Shown here piece by piece: positions 26,092 through 35,879 of a stretch of 64,000 nucleotides of DNA. Made by a program: the position numbers and the translations under genes. The DNA is from Saprospiraceae bacterium (GTDB lineage Bacteria > Bacteroidota > Bacteroidia > Chitinophagales > Saprospiraceae): positions 1-64,000 of the forward strand of contig CATQHI010000008.1 of the NCBI GenBank assembly GCA_958295895.1, read 5' to 3'. The first letter of the stretch is position 1. Every line of letters starts with the position of its first letter. A model generated the notes under the pieces. That model did no database searches and was not told where the DNA came from. It saw only the letters and a list, made by a program, of their open reading frames with translations.

Positions 26092-29000
26092 ATGCCCGAA
26101 TTCTGCCACCTGCACTGCCACACCCAGTACTCGCTACTCGACGGGGCCTCCGAGATCGGGACGATGATGGACAAGGCGCAGGCCGACGGGCAGAAGGGCG
26201 TGGCGCTGACCGACCACGGCAATATGTTCGGGGCCTTCAAGTTCGTGGCCGAGGCCGATAAGCGGGGACTGAAGCCGATGGTGGGCTGCGAATTCTACGT
26301 GGTTGAGAACCGGCGGGTGCAGGCCTTTAGTCGGGCACGGGGCGAGAAGGACGTACGCTACCACCAGCTCATGCTGGCTAAGAACAAGCAGGGCTACCAG
26401 AACCTGGCTAAGCTCTGTAGCCTGGGCTACATCGAGGGGCTCTACGGTAAGTACCCCCGCATCGATAAGGAGTTGATCCGGCAGCACAGCGAGGGGGTGA
26501 TCGCCAGTAGCTGCTGCATCGGGGCGATCATTCCGCAGCTGCTGATGCAGGGCAAGGACGAGGAGGCCGAGCAGGAGCTGAAGTGGTGGCTCGACGTGTT
26601 CGGAGAGGACTACTACATTGAGCTACAGCGCCACCGCGGGCTAGAGAACATCGACAACCTCGGCGTGAGCCAGGAGGATATCAACCAGAAGCTGCTACGG
26701 CTAGCCCGTAAGCACGCCGTGAAGGTGATCTGCACCAACGACAGCCACTACGTGGAGGAGGAGGACTACCTGCCCCACGACATCCTGCTGTGCGTCAATA
26801 CCGGCTCGTTGATGGAGGATATGAGCCGGTTTAAATTTCCGAGCTCCGACTTCTACTTCAAGTCGCAGCGCGAGATGGCCAAGCTCTTCAGTGATGTCCC
26901 CGAGAGCGTGGCCAACACTATGGAGATCCACGACAAGATCGAGCACCTGAAGCTGACCAGCGACGTACTGCTGCCCAACTTCCCGATGCCGACCGGCTTC
27001 GCTACCCAGGACGACTACCTACGCTACCTCACCTACGAGGGGGCCAAGAAGCGCTACGGCGAGCTGACCGCCCAGGTGACTGAGCGCCTGGATTTCGAGC
27101 TGAGCGTCATCAAGGCCTCGGGCTATCCCGGTTACTTCCTCATCGTACAGGACTTCACGGACGCGGCCCGCAAGATGGGCGTAAGTGTAGGTCCCGGAAG
27201 GGGCTCGGCGGCCGGCTCGGCGGTAGCCTACTGCACCGGCATTACCAACATCGACCCCATCAAGTACGACCTGCTCTTCGAGCGCTTCCTCAACCCGGAA
27301 CGGGTGTCGATGCCCGATATCGACATCGATTTCGACGACGTGGGCCGCCAGAAGGTGATCGACTACGTGATCAATAAGTACGGCCAGCAGCAGGTGGCCC
27401 AGATCATCACCTACGGTACCATGGCAGCCCGCTCCAGCCTGCGCGACGTGGGCCGGGTGATGGACGTGCCGCTGCACGAGGTCGATAAGGTTGCCAAGTC
27501 CTTTCCTACTCAGCTCGGAGCTACCCTACGCGACGTACTTGCCCCCAAGGATATCCACCCGAAACTCAAGTCTAAGCTCAATAGCGACGATACGGAGAAG
27601 GCCTACCAGTTCCGGCAGTTGGCCGAGCAGCAGGATGCTATCGGCGAGCTCATCCGCACGGCCTCTAAGTTGGAGGGTAGCATCCGCAACACCGGCGTCC
27701 ACGCCTGCGGGGTGGTCATCACCCCCACCCCGGTCACCGACCACGTGCCCGTCACGGCCGATAAGGAGACCGGCATGTACATCAGCCAGTTCGACAACTC
27801 CGTAGCGGAGACGGCCGGGCTACTCAAGATGGACTTCCTGGGCCTCAAGACCCTCAGCATCATCAAGGATGCGGTGACGATGATCGCCGAGAACCACCCC
27901 GAGGTGGGCCTGATCGATATCGACGCCATCCCCCTCGACGACGCCAAGACCTACGCGCTCTTCCAGCGCGGGGAGACCAACGCCATCTTCCAGTACGAGT
28001 CTGGCGGCATGCAGAAGCACATGAAAAACCTGCAGCCCACTACCTTTGACGACCTCATCGCGATGAATGCGCTCTACCGGCCCGGCCCGTTGGAGTACAT
28101 CCCGGAGTTCATTGATCGCAAGCATGGGCGGAAGCCGATCGTGTACACCCTCGCAGGTGAAGAGCAGTATTTGAGGGAGACATTCGGTATTTACGTCTAT
28201 CAGGAGCAGATTATGCTGTTGTCACAGTCAATCGCCGGCTTTTCCCGCGGCGAGGCCGACGTGCTCCGCAAGGCCATGGGCAAAAAGCAAAAGGCCGTCC
28301 TCGACAAGATGTACCCCGCCTTCATCGAAGGCGGTAAGGTAAAGGGCCACCCCGAGGATAAACTCGGCAAGATCTGGAAAGATTGGGAAGCCTTCGCCTC
28401 CTACGCCTTCAACAAGTCGCACTCCACCTGCTACGCCTTCGTAGCCTACCAGACCGCCTACCTCAAGGCCCACTATCCGGCCGAGTACATGGCCTCGGTA
28501 CTGAGCCACAACCGCACCAACCAGGAAAAACTCACCTTCTTCCTCAAGGAGTGCCGCCGCATGGAAGTACCCGTACTAGGGCCCGACATCAACGAGAGCC
28601 AGGCCGAGTTCGCCGTCAATAAAAAGGGGGCCATCCGCATCGGGCTCACCGCGCTCAAAGGTGTTGGTGAGGGACCGGTAGAGGAGATTCTGCGCGCCCG
28701 TAAGGACTGCGGTCCCTTCACCTCCGTATTCCACCTTATGCAGTGCGTGGAACCCGGCTCGGTCAATAAGCGGGTACTGGAAGCTCTGGCTGATGCCGGC
28801 GGCTTCGACTGCTTCGAGACCATCCACCGGGCGCAGTACTTCGCCCCCAGTGATAAGTACGATAGCTACCTGGAGCATGTCACCAAGTACGCCAACGCCT
28901 ACCAGAGCCAGTTGGCCTCTGCCGCTACCTCGCTCTTCGGGGCCATTCAGGAGGAGATTCTACCCGATGAGCCCGAGCCCCCCCAGGCCCGGGCGTGGAA

Positions 29001-29643
29001 CCTGCCCGAAAAGCTCAACCGCGAAAAGGAAGTCACCGGCATCTACGTCAGCGGCCACCCCCTGGATGGCTACAAGCTCGAGATCGACAACTACGTCACC
29101 TGCTGCCTCGGCGAGGTCAACCCCGAGAAGTACGGCAAGATCACCATGCGCCTGGCCGGCATGATCAGCGCCTCCCGCCACATGGTGAGCAAAAACGGCA
29201 ACGGCTGGGGTATCTTCGAGCTCAGCGACTTCGACGATACCATCGAGTTCAAGCTATTCGGTGAGGACTACGAGAAGTACAAGCACGTACTCAACCAGGG
29301 CAAGGCCGTCTTCGTACGGGCCAATTACCGCCAGCGCCGCTGGGGAGACGATAATGAGGTGGATTTCAATATTTCAGAAGTAAAACTCCTCGAAGGCATC
29401 GGACGCGAACTTACGGAGGCCATCATCCTCAAACTCCCCCTGCGCGACCTCACCCCCCAGTTGGTCGCCGAGCTGGATACCCTGTGCAACAAGTTCAAGG
29501 GGCAGCAAAAACTTCGCATGGTCTTCTACGACGCCGAGGAGGACATGAAACTTAAGATGTACAGCCGCGAGCGCCTCGTAGATGCCGACACCGATTTTAT
29601 CAACGGCATCGAGCGACTGGGCATCAAGTACCGGGTGGCCTAA
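26092..29643 (+). CDS. dnaE: DNA polymerase III alpha subunit
   Basis: The 1183-aa product is full length for bacterial DnaE, the replicative polymerase. Residues 1-270 are the PHP domain (FCHLHCHTQYSLLDGASEIG, ALTDHGNMFGA). The Pol3 core has GPGRGSAAGSAVAYCTGITN and the catalytic Asp pair in MPDIDIDFDDVGR (about residues 406-416). FNKSHSTCYAFVAYQTAYLK and YMASVLSHN are the usual later motifs. The helix-hairpin-helix (LTALKGVGEGPVEEI) and OB-fold part follow. ATG at 26092 fits the conserved N-terminus. A TACCTTGC box lies about 26 bases upstream. Confidence 0.97.
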   Translation: MPEFCHLHCHTQYSLLDGASEIGTMMDKAQADGQKGVALTDHGNMFGAFKFVAEADKRGLKPMVGCEFYVVENRRVQAFSRARGEKDVRYHQLMLAKNKQGYQNLAKLCSLGYIEGLYGKYPRIDKELIRQHSEGVIASSCCIGAIIPQLLMQGKDEEAEQELKWWLDVFGEDYYIELQRHRGLENIDNLGVSQEDINQKLLRLARKHAVKVICTNDSHYVEEEDYLPHDILLCVNTGSLMEDMSRFKFPSSDFYFKSQREMAKLFSDVPESVANTMEIHDKIEHLKLTSDVLLPNFPMPTGFATQDDYLRYLTYEGAKKRYGELTAQVTERLDFELSVIKASGYPGYFLIVQDFTDAARKMGVSVGPGRGSAAGSAVAYCTGITNIDPIKYDLLFERFLNPERVSMPDIDIDFDDVGRQKVIDYVINKYGQQQVAQIITYGTMAARSSLRDVGRVMDVPLHEVDKVAKSFPTQLGATLRDVLAPKDIHPKLKSKLNSDDTEKAYQFRQLAEQQDAIGELIRTASKLEGSIRNTGVHACGVVITPTPVTDHVPVTADKETGMYISQFDNSVAETAGLLKMDFLGLKTLSIIKDAVTMIAENHPEVGLIDIDAIPLDDAKTYALFQRGETNAIFQYESGGMQKHMKNLQPTTFDDLIAMNALYRPGPLEYIPEFIDRKHGRKPIVYTLAGEEQYLRETFGIYVYQEQIMLLSQSIAGFSRGEADVLRKAMGKKQKAVLDKMYPAFIEGGKVKGHPEDKLGKIWKDWEAFASYAFNKSHSTCYAFVAYQTAYLKAHYPAEYMASVLSHNRTNQEKLTFFLKECRRMEVPVLGPDINESQAEFAVNKKGAIRIGLTALKGVGEGPVEEILRARKDCGPFTSVFHLMQCVEPGSVNKRVLEALADAGGFDCFETIHRAQYFAPSDKYDSYLEHVTKYANAYQSQLASAATSLFGAIQEEILPDEPEPPQARAWNLPEKLNREKEVTGIYVSGHPLDGYKLEIDNYVTCCLGEVNPEKYGKITMRLAGMISASRHMVSKNGNGWGIFELSDFDDTIEFKLFGEDYEKYKHVLNQGKAVFVRANYRQRRWGDDNEVDFNISEVKLLEGIGRELTEAIILKLPLRDLTPQLVAELDTLCNKFKGQQKLRMVFYDAEEDMKLKMYSRERLVDADTDFINGIERLGIKYRVA

Positions 29644-29647
29644 AACT

Positions 29648-29685
29648 CCGCGACCCCACCACGTAGGATACGGGCGGGGTCGCGG
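29648..29685. terminator. Hairpin between convergent dnaE and susD
   Basis: CCGCGACCCC (29648-29657) pairs perfectly with GGGGTCGCGG (29676-29685) across an 18-base loop. It has no T-run. The second arm belongs to an 18-nt dispersed element. The place suits a bidirectional terminator. Confidence 0.6.
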
Positions 29686-29689
29686 GTGC
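29672..29689 (-). repeat. 18-nt GC-rich dispersed element, site 7
   Basis: GGGCGGGGTCGCGGGTGC, forming one arm of the hairpin between dnaE and susD. Confidence 0.55.
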
Positions 29690-29712
29690 AAGCTCGGTTG
29701 CGTGTCTCCAAG

Positions 29713-31431
29713 TTACTGGGTATACCCGGGATTCTGCGGATAACCTCCTAGCGTCCGGTCGATCTGGTTTTGCGGGATCGGGCGCACCGTGTGGTAATCC
29801 TGAATGTTCGGCGCGGCCTCGGCGTTGTACTCGCGTACACGTTCCACCAGCGTCGTCGTGCGGGTAAGATCGAACCAGCGGTGGCCCTCCCCGACTAGCT
29901 CGCGGCCCCGTTCGTCGAGTAGAAAGTCAAGGTCTACGTCCGCAGCGGAAATCAGCATCGCGGCTTCATTTGCCACTGCGACTTCCTCGTCTTCGCTGTC
30001 CACAGCGGCGCGACGGCGGATGACATTGATGTCGGCGGCAGCGCCTTCTCTATCGTCTTGCCGTAGGCGGGCCTCGGCGCGGAGGAGGTAGGCATCGCCC
30101 AGCCGCATCAGGAAGTAGTCGCGCTGCCCCTGCATATGCTGGCGGTTGGGCCGCGTGGGGTCAAGCCACTTGCTCAGCGAGGGGAAGAGCCGCTCCGTAT
30201 ATTCATCCGACGTGATGACCTGGTAGCGGGTCTGGGCCTGGCGGGCCTGCGGCCACTCGTCCTCGAGCTGGGGCCCTGGGATATAGATCGCCGTATCGCC
30301 CAGTTCGAATTTAGGCTCATCTACCTTACCCAGGCCGGCAGCAGCCTCCTCGGCGGTGTATGTAGGGATCGTACCGGGATTGTTTGCCAGAAAGGCTGAT
30401 TTGAAGGAACCATCGTAGCGGGTATCCCGCGAGCGATCCCAGAGGCTGAGCGTATAGGGCGTGGGGCGGAAGCGCTTCCAGGGCCGGCCGTTCTCGATGT
30501 CGCGGGTCAGGCCGGGTTGGTTGTCGTACTCCATGAGAAAGTAGAGGTGACCGCGGTTGCCGTTATTATCCAGGCCCTGGTCCACCTGCTCCTTGGAATT
30601 CTGGACGGCCCAGATGATCTCCGGATTCTGCTCGTTGTCGATCTCCCAAAGATCGGCATAGTTGTCGAGCAGCCGAAAATCGTAGTTATTGATTACGTTG
30701 CCAAATAGCGCCTCGGCGCGGCTGGCATCGTCGCCGGCGGCGTAGGAGGTGTAGCTGCGGGTCAGTAGCGCCTTGGCCAGTAGGAACTCGGCGGCGGGCT
30801 TGGTGGCCCGCCCGTAGTCACTCTGCTGGTCGGGCAGGTTGGCGATGGCGAACTCGAGGTCGGGTACAATGGCCTGGGCGTAGATCTCGGAGGCGGCCGT
30901 TTTATTGGCCTCCACCTCGATCCCCTCAGTTTCCTCCAGCGTCAGATGCACATCACCGTAGATGCGCGTTAGGTCGAAATAGTACATGGCGCGCAGGAAG
31001 CGCACCTCGGCAATACGTAGTGTTTTTTGCTCCTCCTCGATATTCTCCAGGGTAGCCGAACGATTAATCACCGCATTAGCCTGATTGATGCCGCGGTAAA
31101 GGTCACGCCAGGTATCCTGAATAAAGCCATTGGAGCCGTTGAGCCGGCCGTCGTAGGCGTTGATGCCCTTGAAGTCGCCGTCGGCCCCGTTGGTGTAGGT
31201 GTCGGTGCCGAAGACCGTCAGGGTGAAGCCGCGCTCCACGCCGTAAAACGGCTTATTGAAGGCGTAGGTAGCCTTCACCGCATCCTCAAAACCGGTCGGC
31301 GTGGGATAGTAAGTAGCCGCCGAAACATTAGAGACCAGCTCCTCCTCGAGGTATTTATCGCAGGACGGTACCACGATGCTGGCCGCTAGTAGCAGCAAGA
31401 GGACGGGAAGTTTATTCGATACTGATTGCAT
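29713..31431 (-). CDS. SusD/RagB-family nutrient-binding lipoprotein
   Basis: The 572-aa product has a lipoprotein signal (LLLLLAASIVVPSCDKYLEE, Cys as lipidation site). The SusD N-terminal region begins with TGFEDAVKATYAF, and helical TPR-type parts follow (RIAEVRFLRAMYYFDLTRIY, typical of SusD). The C-terminal end has FLLDERGRELVGEGHRWFDL, the family hallmark. It is the surface-exposed binding partner of the SusC channel encoded 12 bases upstream. Together they import oligosaccharide or peptide. No glycoside hydrolase lies next to them, so the substrate is unknown. Confidence 0.95.
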   Translation of the reverse strand: MQSVSNKLPVLLLLLAASIVVPSCDKYLEEELVSNVSAATYYPTPTGFEDAVKATYAFNKPFYGVERGFTLTVFGTDTYTNGADGDFKGINAYDGRLNGSNGFIQDTWRDLYRGINQANAVINRSATLENIEEEQKTLRIAEVRFLRAMYYFDLTRIYGDVHLTLEETEGIEVEANKTAASEIYAQAIVPDLEFAIANLPDQQSDYGRATKPAAEFLLAKALLTRSYTSYAAGDDASRAEALFGNVINNYDFRLLDNYADLWEIDNEQNPEIIWAVQNSKEQVDQGLDNNGNRGHLYFLMEYDNQPGLTRDIENGRPWKRFRPTPYTLSLWDRSRDTRYDGSFKSAFLANNPGTIPTYTAEEAAAGLGKVDEPKFELGDTAIYIPGPQLEDEWPQARQAQTRYQVITSDEYTERLFPSLSKWLDPTRPNRQHMQGQRDYFLMRLGDAYLLRAEARLRQDDREGAAADINVIRRRAAVDSEDEEVAVANEAAMLISAADVDLDFLLDERGRELVGEGHRWFDLTRTTTLVERVREYNAEAAPNIQDYHTVRPIPQNQIDRTLGGYPQNPGYTQ

Positions 31432-31443
31432 GATGCACGATCT

Positions 31444-34400
31444 TTAAAAGGTGACCTTGACGCCACCCAGGAATAGTTTGGTAGTGGGGATAAGGAAGTT
31501 ATTACCGCTCTGTACGTTGGTGTCGATCTCGGGATCGAAGGTGTCGTACTTGGAGCTGAACCAGAGATTCTGCCCGGAGACGTAGAAACGCAGCCGTGTA
31601 AGCCCGAGCCGGCTGGTGAATGAGTCGGGCATGTTGTACCCTAGTTGCACGTTGCGCAACTTGACGAAGCTGCCGTCGAAGTAGGCCAGCGTATTGCCAT
31701 CCCGCGGCCGCTCCTGGTTCTCGTTCGGCCGGGGGTTGGCGTTAGTGGGGTTGTCGATGGTCCAATAGTCAACGTTCAGGTTGTTGTAGCGGGCAAAAAG
31801 GGTATTGTAGCCGGCGTAGAAGTCGCTGAAAATGGTCTGCCCCTGCCGGAAAAAGAAGAAGAACGACAAATCGAAGCCCTTGTAATCAAACCGGTTGGTG
31901 ATGCCCCCTACGTAATCGGGAATGTCATTACCCAGAATGACCCGGTCATCGGGGGTGATGACCCCATCGCCGTTAACATCGTCGAGCTTAATCTCGCCGG
32001 GCACCTTGTTCTCCCGGCTCAGGGCCAGCTCCACCTCGTCGGCCTGGTAGATGCCGATCTTGCGGTAGTTGTAAAAGGTGCGGATACTTTGTCCGATGAA
32101 CCAGTTATTGCCCACATCGTCGATGGGGTTACCCTCCTCATCGCGCAGTGCCAGCTCGGTGATCTCCTCCGAGTAGCTCGATATATTGAAGTCGACACTC
32201 CAGCCCAGCCCATTAGGGTTATCCAGGATGGCGGCACCGAGGCTGAACTCGATGCCCTCGGTGCGGGTGGCCCCCACGTTCTGTAAAATATTATTGTAGC
32301 CGGAAGAAGGTGGCAGGTTACGCTCCAGGAGCAAATTGGTAGTATTGGTACGGTACAACTCTAGCGAGCCGTTGAAACGGCCGTTGAGCAGGTCGAAGTC
32401 CATGCCGACGTTGACCGTCTCGGAGCGCTCCCAGCCCAGTTCCGCATTGGGGATGTCGCGCAGTGCAAAACCGAAGCCCGGCCTGTTCCCAAAGGCGTAC
32501 ACGGTACGCTCCAGGCTACCCCGGGTTTCGTAAGGTTCGATAGCCGTATTGCCCACCGCGCCGTAGCTCACCCGTAGCTTGAGGTCGTTGATGAAGTCCG
32601 CTCCCTGTAGAAAGGGCTCGGCCCCCACACGCCAGCCGAAGGATAGGCCCGGGAAGTAGTCCCACTGGTTGCCCTCCGATAGCCGACTCGATCCGTCCGC
32701 CCGCATGCTGGCCTGGAAGAGGTACTTACTCTTAAAGCTATAGTTGACCCGGCCCATGAAGGAGGCCAGCTGCCACTCCCGCAGATCGCTGCCGATGTCC
32801 CCCTTCACCTCGGCTGTGCCCATATTGTAGAACAGCTGCTCTTCGTACGGCAGATTGGAGACCGCACTGCGTTGCTCCTCAAAACGATACCCTTGAATGG
32901 ACTGAAGTGCGGTCACACCCAGGGTATGGTCAGCCCCGAAGTCCCGATTATAATTCAGGATATTTTCCCAGGTGTACCCCAGGGTCTGGTTAGTCTCCAG
33001 CGAGGCATCCGAGGGGCCACCCCGGTTATTGTTGGTCAGGCTACCAAAGAAGGCACCCCGGCGGTAGTAGCGGATATCGGGTCCGAAGTTGGTGGTAAAG
33101 GTGAGCCCCGGCAGTAGATCCGCCTTGATGTAAATCGGTGCGAAAATCCGGGTCACCCGCCGGTCGTCGACTACCGCATTGGGCTGGATCTCCGAGAGCG
33201 GGTTGGTACGAATACCGTCGTTGGTGGGTAGAAAGCGTACGCTGCCGTCTTCGTTGTACGCTACCCCCAGTGGATTGTTGGTCAGGGCCTCGCCAATAGT
33301 GGCGTTGCTGCCGTAGTTCTGCAGGGAATTAGATAGCGTAAAAGATACCCCGGCCCGGAAAATGCTGCCAATATTCTGATCCAGGTTGATGCGGGCGGTG
33401 TAGCGGCGGAAGTCCATGTTCTCGATGATGCCCGGCTCGTTGAAGTAGCCCAGGGAGACGTTGAACTGGGTGTTCTCGCTACCGCCGCGGACGCTGAGCT
33501 GGTGGTTGGTCTGGGAGCCGTCCTGCAGCACCAGGTCCTGGAAGTCAGTACTCCGTCCTTCGTCCAGGCTCACCAACTCCGTGGGGTCTAAAAATACCTC
33601 CTCGTCCGAAGGAATGGCCCCGTTCCAGCCGTCGCGGCGGCTCTCCCGCTTGAGGGCGGCAAATTGCTCGCCGTTCATCACGTCTACGGTATTGACCGCG
33701 CTGGTCACGCCGTAGTAGCCGTCATAGGAGACGATAGTGCGACCGGCCGTGCCCCGCTTGGTGGTGATAATGACCACGCCGTTTGCGCCACGGCTGCCGT
33801 AGATGGCCGTGCCGGCGGCGTCCTTGAGGATCTCCATAGACTGGATGTCCTGGGGGTTGATGTCCTGAATGGCGTTGGTGCCGCTAGTCTGCGGAATGCC
33901 ATCAATGACAAAGAGCGGATCGTTACCGGCCGAAAGTGAACGGCGGCCGCGGATGCGAATGATGGGGCTCTGTCCGGGACGGCCACCGACGGGCACAATA
34001 TCCACGCCACTGACCTGGCCTTGCATGGCGCTAACGCCACTGGGCGTAGCGATGGCGGTGATTTCCTCGGCGTCGAGGCTGGCAATGGAGGCCGTTACGT
34101 CGCGCTTCTTCTGTATGCCGTAACCCACTACCACCACCTCATCGAGGGTGGCGGCGTCCTCTTCCATGACGATCTCGAAGCTCGTCTGGTTACCCACGGG
34201 GACTTCCAGGGTGCGGTAGCCGGTGTAGGAGATTTGGAGCACGGCGTCCTCGGCCGAGACATTGAGCGAAAAGCTGCCATCGATGTCGGTGACCGTACCG
34301 CTGGTCGTACCCAGCTCAAGCACAGTAGCCCCGATAAGTGGCTCCTGATTGGCATCGGTGATGGTGCCGTTGATGAGGATGAAGGCCGGCAGAGAGCCCC

Positions 34401-34473
34401 CGGACGGCGGCGCGGGCACGGCCGAAAGCACGGCACTTCCCGCTACCAGGAGTAGCAGTAAAATTTGTTGCAT
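31444..34473 (-). CDS. SusC/RagA-family TonB-dependent outer-membrane transporter
   Basis: From ATG at 34473 (MQQILLLLLVAGSAVLSA, signal peptide) the product is about 1009 aa. It contains a carboxypeptidase-D-like domain (INGTITDANQEPLIGATVLE), a TonB box (ATLDEVVVVGYG), the plug (RIRGRRSLSAGNDPLFVIDG, EILKDAAGTAIYGSRGANGV) and a β-barrel ending KLFLGGVKVTF. The frame extends upstream to 34539, but the -7 box at 34537-34544 means that extension is not transcribed. It imports substrate across the outer membrane with the SusD lipoprotein encoded downstream. Confidence 0.95.
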   Translation of the reverse strand: MQQILLLLLVAGSAVLSAVPAPPSGGSLPAFILINGTITDANQEPLIGATVLELGTTSGTVTDIDGSFSLNVSAEDAVLQISYTGYRTLEVPVGNQTSFEIVMEEDAATLDEVVVVGYGIQKKRDVTASIASLDAEEITAIATPSGVSAMQGQVSGVDIVPVGGRPGQSPIIRIRGRRSLSAGNDPLFVIDGIPQTSGTNAIQDINPQDIQSMEILKDAAGTAIYGSRGANGVVIITTKRGTAGRTIVSYDGYYGVTSAVNTVDVMNGEQFAALKRESRRDGWNGAIPSDEEVFLDPTELVSLDEGRSTDFQDLVLQDGSQTNHQLSVRGGSENTQFNVSLGYFNEPGIIENMDFRRYTARINLDQNIGSIFRAGVSFTLSNSLQNYGSNATIGEALTNNPLGVAYNEDGSVRFLPTNDGIRTNPLSEIQPNAVVDDRRVTRIFAPIYIKADLLPGLTFTTNFGPDIRYYRRGAFFGSLTNNNRGGPSDASLETNQTLGYTWENILNYNRDFGADHTLGVTALQSIQGYRFEEQRSAVSNLPYEEQLFYNMGTAEVKGDIGSDLREWQLASFMGRVNYSFKSKYLFQASMRADGSSRLSEGNQWDYFPGLSFGWRVGAEPFLQGADFINDLKLRVSYGAVGNTAIEPYETRGSLERTVYAFGNRPGFGFALRDIPNAELGWERSETVNVGMDFDLLNGRFNGSLELYRTNTTNLLLERNLPPSSGYNNILQNVGATRTEGIEFSLGAAILDNPNGLGWSVDFNISSYSEEITELALRDEEGNPIDDVGNNWFIGQSIRTFYNYRKIGIYQADEVELALSRENKVPGEIKLDDVNGDGVITPDDRVILGNDIPDYVGGITNRFDYKGFDLSFFFFFRQGQTIFSDFYAGYNTLFARYNNLNVDYWTIDNPTNANPRPNENQERPRDGNTLAYFDGSFVKLRNVQLGYNMPDSFTSRLGLTRLRFYVSGQNLWFSSKYDTFDPEIDTNVQSGNNFLIPTTKLFLGGVKVTF

Positions 34474-34536
34474 GATGGAGATTAAGTTGTAGTGAGATCG
34501 ACGGTCGCTGTAGCCAACGACCGCTGAAATATAGCT

Positions 34537-34544
34537 CAAATCTA
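34537..34544 (-). promoter_or_regulatory. Promoter -7 box of the susC-susD operon
   Basis: TAGATTTG on the minus strand matches TAnnTTTG exactly, with a TTTG about 23 bases upstream as a possible -33 element. The leader to the ATG at 34473 is about 60 bases and contains a small CGGTCG/CGACCG hairpin. Confidence 0.6.
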
Positions 34545-34637
34545 TAATTCAACCGGTTTAATTTTTACAAAGGTGTTAAAATGGGCGACCTGAGTCGGTG
34601 GGGCCGCTAGGGTTGGCCCCGCCATTCCACGCCGTGC

Positions 34638-34655
34638 GCACCTGCGGCCCCGCCC
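34638..34655 (+). repeat. 18-nt GC-rich dispersed element, site 8
   Basis: GCACCTGCGGCCCCGCCC, 29 bases before the ATG at 34685, followed by TAACTTGG, a near -7 box. Confidence 0.65.
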
Positions 34656-34684
34656 GCTGTTGTAACTTGGTTAGCCCTCCCACT

Positions 34685-35836
34685 ATGTCTGATCGCCCCT
34701 TCTACCGCCGTAAGCGCTTCCTCATTCCCGCCGTGGTGGTGCTGCTGCTCGTCGCCTTCCGGCTGTACCTGCCTACGCTGGTCAAAGACTACGTCAATAA
34801 GACGCTAGCCGAGCTGCCGGGCTACTACGGACAGGTGACCGATATCGACATTGCGCTGCTCAGGGGGGCCTACGTGATCGAGGGGATGTACCTCAACGTG
34901 GTGAACGGGGCCACCGAGGTGCCCTTCCTGAAGCTGCCACAGACGGACATCAGCGTGGAGTGGAAATCGCTGTTCCAGGGGCGGGTAGTGAGCGAAATCT
35001 ACCTGACGAGCCCCGAGGTGATTTATTTGCTGGAGGACCAGGAGGGCCTGACGACGGAGGAAAGTCCCAGCACCGACGACTGGACCAAGGCGCTGACCGA
35101 CCTGGTGCCGATCGACATCAACCACCTGGAGATCACCGACGGAACACTGGCCTACGTGGAGGTCAATGCCGATCCGAACATCGACCTGGAAATTACCAAC
35201 TTACGGCTGGTGGCCGATAACCTGAGCAACGTCGTAGCCGCCCCCAACACCCTGCCCTCACCCGTCACGGCCCGCGGCGTAAGCTTCGGCGGCGGGGCGG
35301 TGAAGCTGGACGGCAGGGTGAACCTGCTCAGGGAGGTGCCGGATGTGGACCTGACCTTCTCGCTCGAAAACGCCAACGCAACGGCCCTCAACGACTGGAC
35401 GCGACAGTACGTGGGCATCGACTTCGAGAGCGGCACCTTCGAGGTATTCAGCGAGGTAGCGATCGCCGACGGCTACATGACCGGCTACGTGAAGCCGTTA
35501 CTGACCGACGGTAAACTCATCGGCAAGGACGACTCCTTCACCCAGGTGGTGTGGGAGGGCTTCGTGGGCTTCTTCAAGTTTCTGTTTACCAACCAGAAGA
35601 CCGATACGTTAGGTACCGAAGTGGACTTCGAGGGCGACCTAAGCGACCCCCAGGTGCAGGTCTGGCCTACGGTGACCAATATCTTCAAGAACGCCTGGAT
35701 TAAGGCCTTCTCCCCCGACACTGACGACAGCATCGACTACCAGGACGCGCTGAACCGTGACGGGCAGGGCAAGTCGAAAAAGGAACTGCGGCAGGAGCGG
35801 CGGGCTAAGCGGCGGGCGGAGAAGGGGGGGCAATAA
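34685..35836 (+). CDS. DUF748/AsmA-like envelope protein
   Basis: From ATG at 34685 (MSDRPFYRRKRFLIPAVVVL) the 383-aa product has one N-terminal TM segment (FLIPAVVVLLLVAFRLYL). A repeating β-rich part follows, with ITDGTLAYVEVNADPNIDLE and GGGAVKLDGRVNLLREVPDV. This layout is that of DUF748/AsmA-like proteins that line the periplasm in many Gram-negatives. The tail is highly basic (KSKKELRQERRAKRRAEKGG). The role in envelope maintenance or lipid transport is inferred from the family. Start choice: the upstream extension to 34598 reads through a repeat and is not membrane-like. Confidence 0.8.
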   Translation: MSDRPFYRRKRFLIPAVVVLLLVAFRLYLPTLVKDYVNKTLAELPGYYGQVTDIDIALLRGAYVIEGMYLNVVNGATEVPFLKLPQTDISVEWKSLFQGRVVSEIYLTSPEVIYLLEDQEGLTTEESPSTDDWTKALTDLVPIDINHLEITDGTLAYVEVNADPNIDLEITNLRLVADNLSNVVAAPNTLPSPVTARGVSFGGGAVKLDGRVNLLREVPDVDLTFSLENANATALNDWTRQYVGIDFESGTFEVFSEVAIADGYMTGYVKPLLTDGKLIGKDDSFTQVVWEGFVGFFKFLFTNQKTDTLGTEVDFEGDLSDPQVQVWPTVTNIFKNAWIKAFSPDTDDSIDYQDALNRDGQGKSKKELRQERRAKRRAEKGGQ

Positions 35837-35879
35837 GCTTAGGCATTGGACGCTTAGATAACAGATTAAACCCCGAGCA

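Noticed and set aside
32000-34500. Several long frames antisense to susC
   Set aside because: GC-rich antisense shadows; susC motifs are continuous on the other strand.
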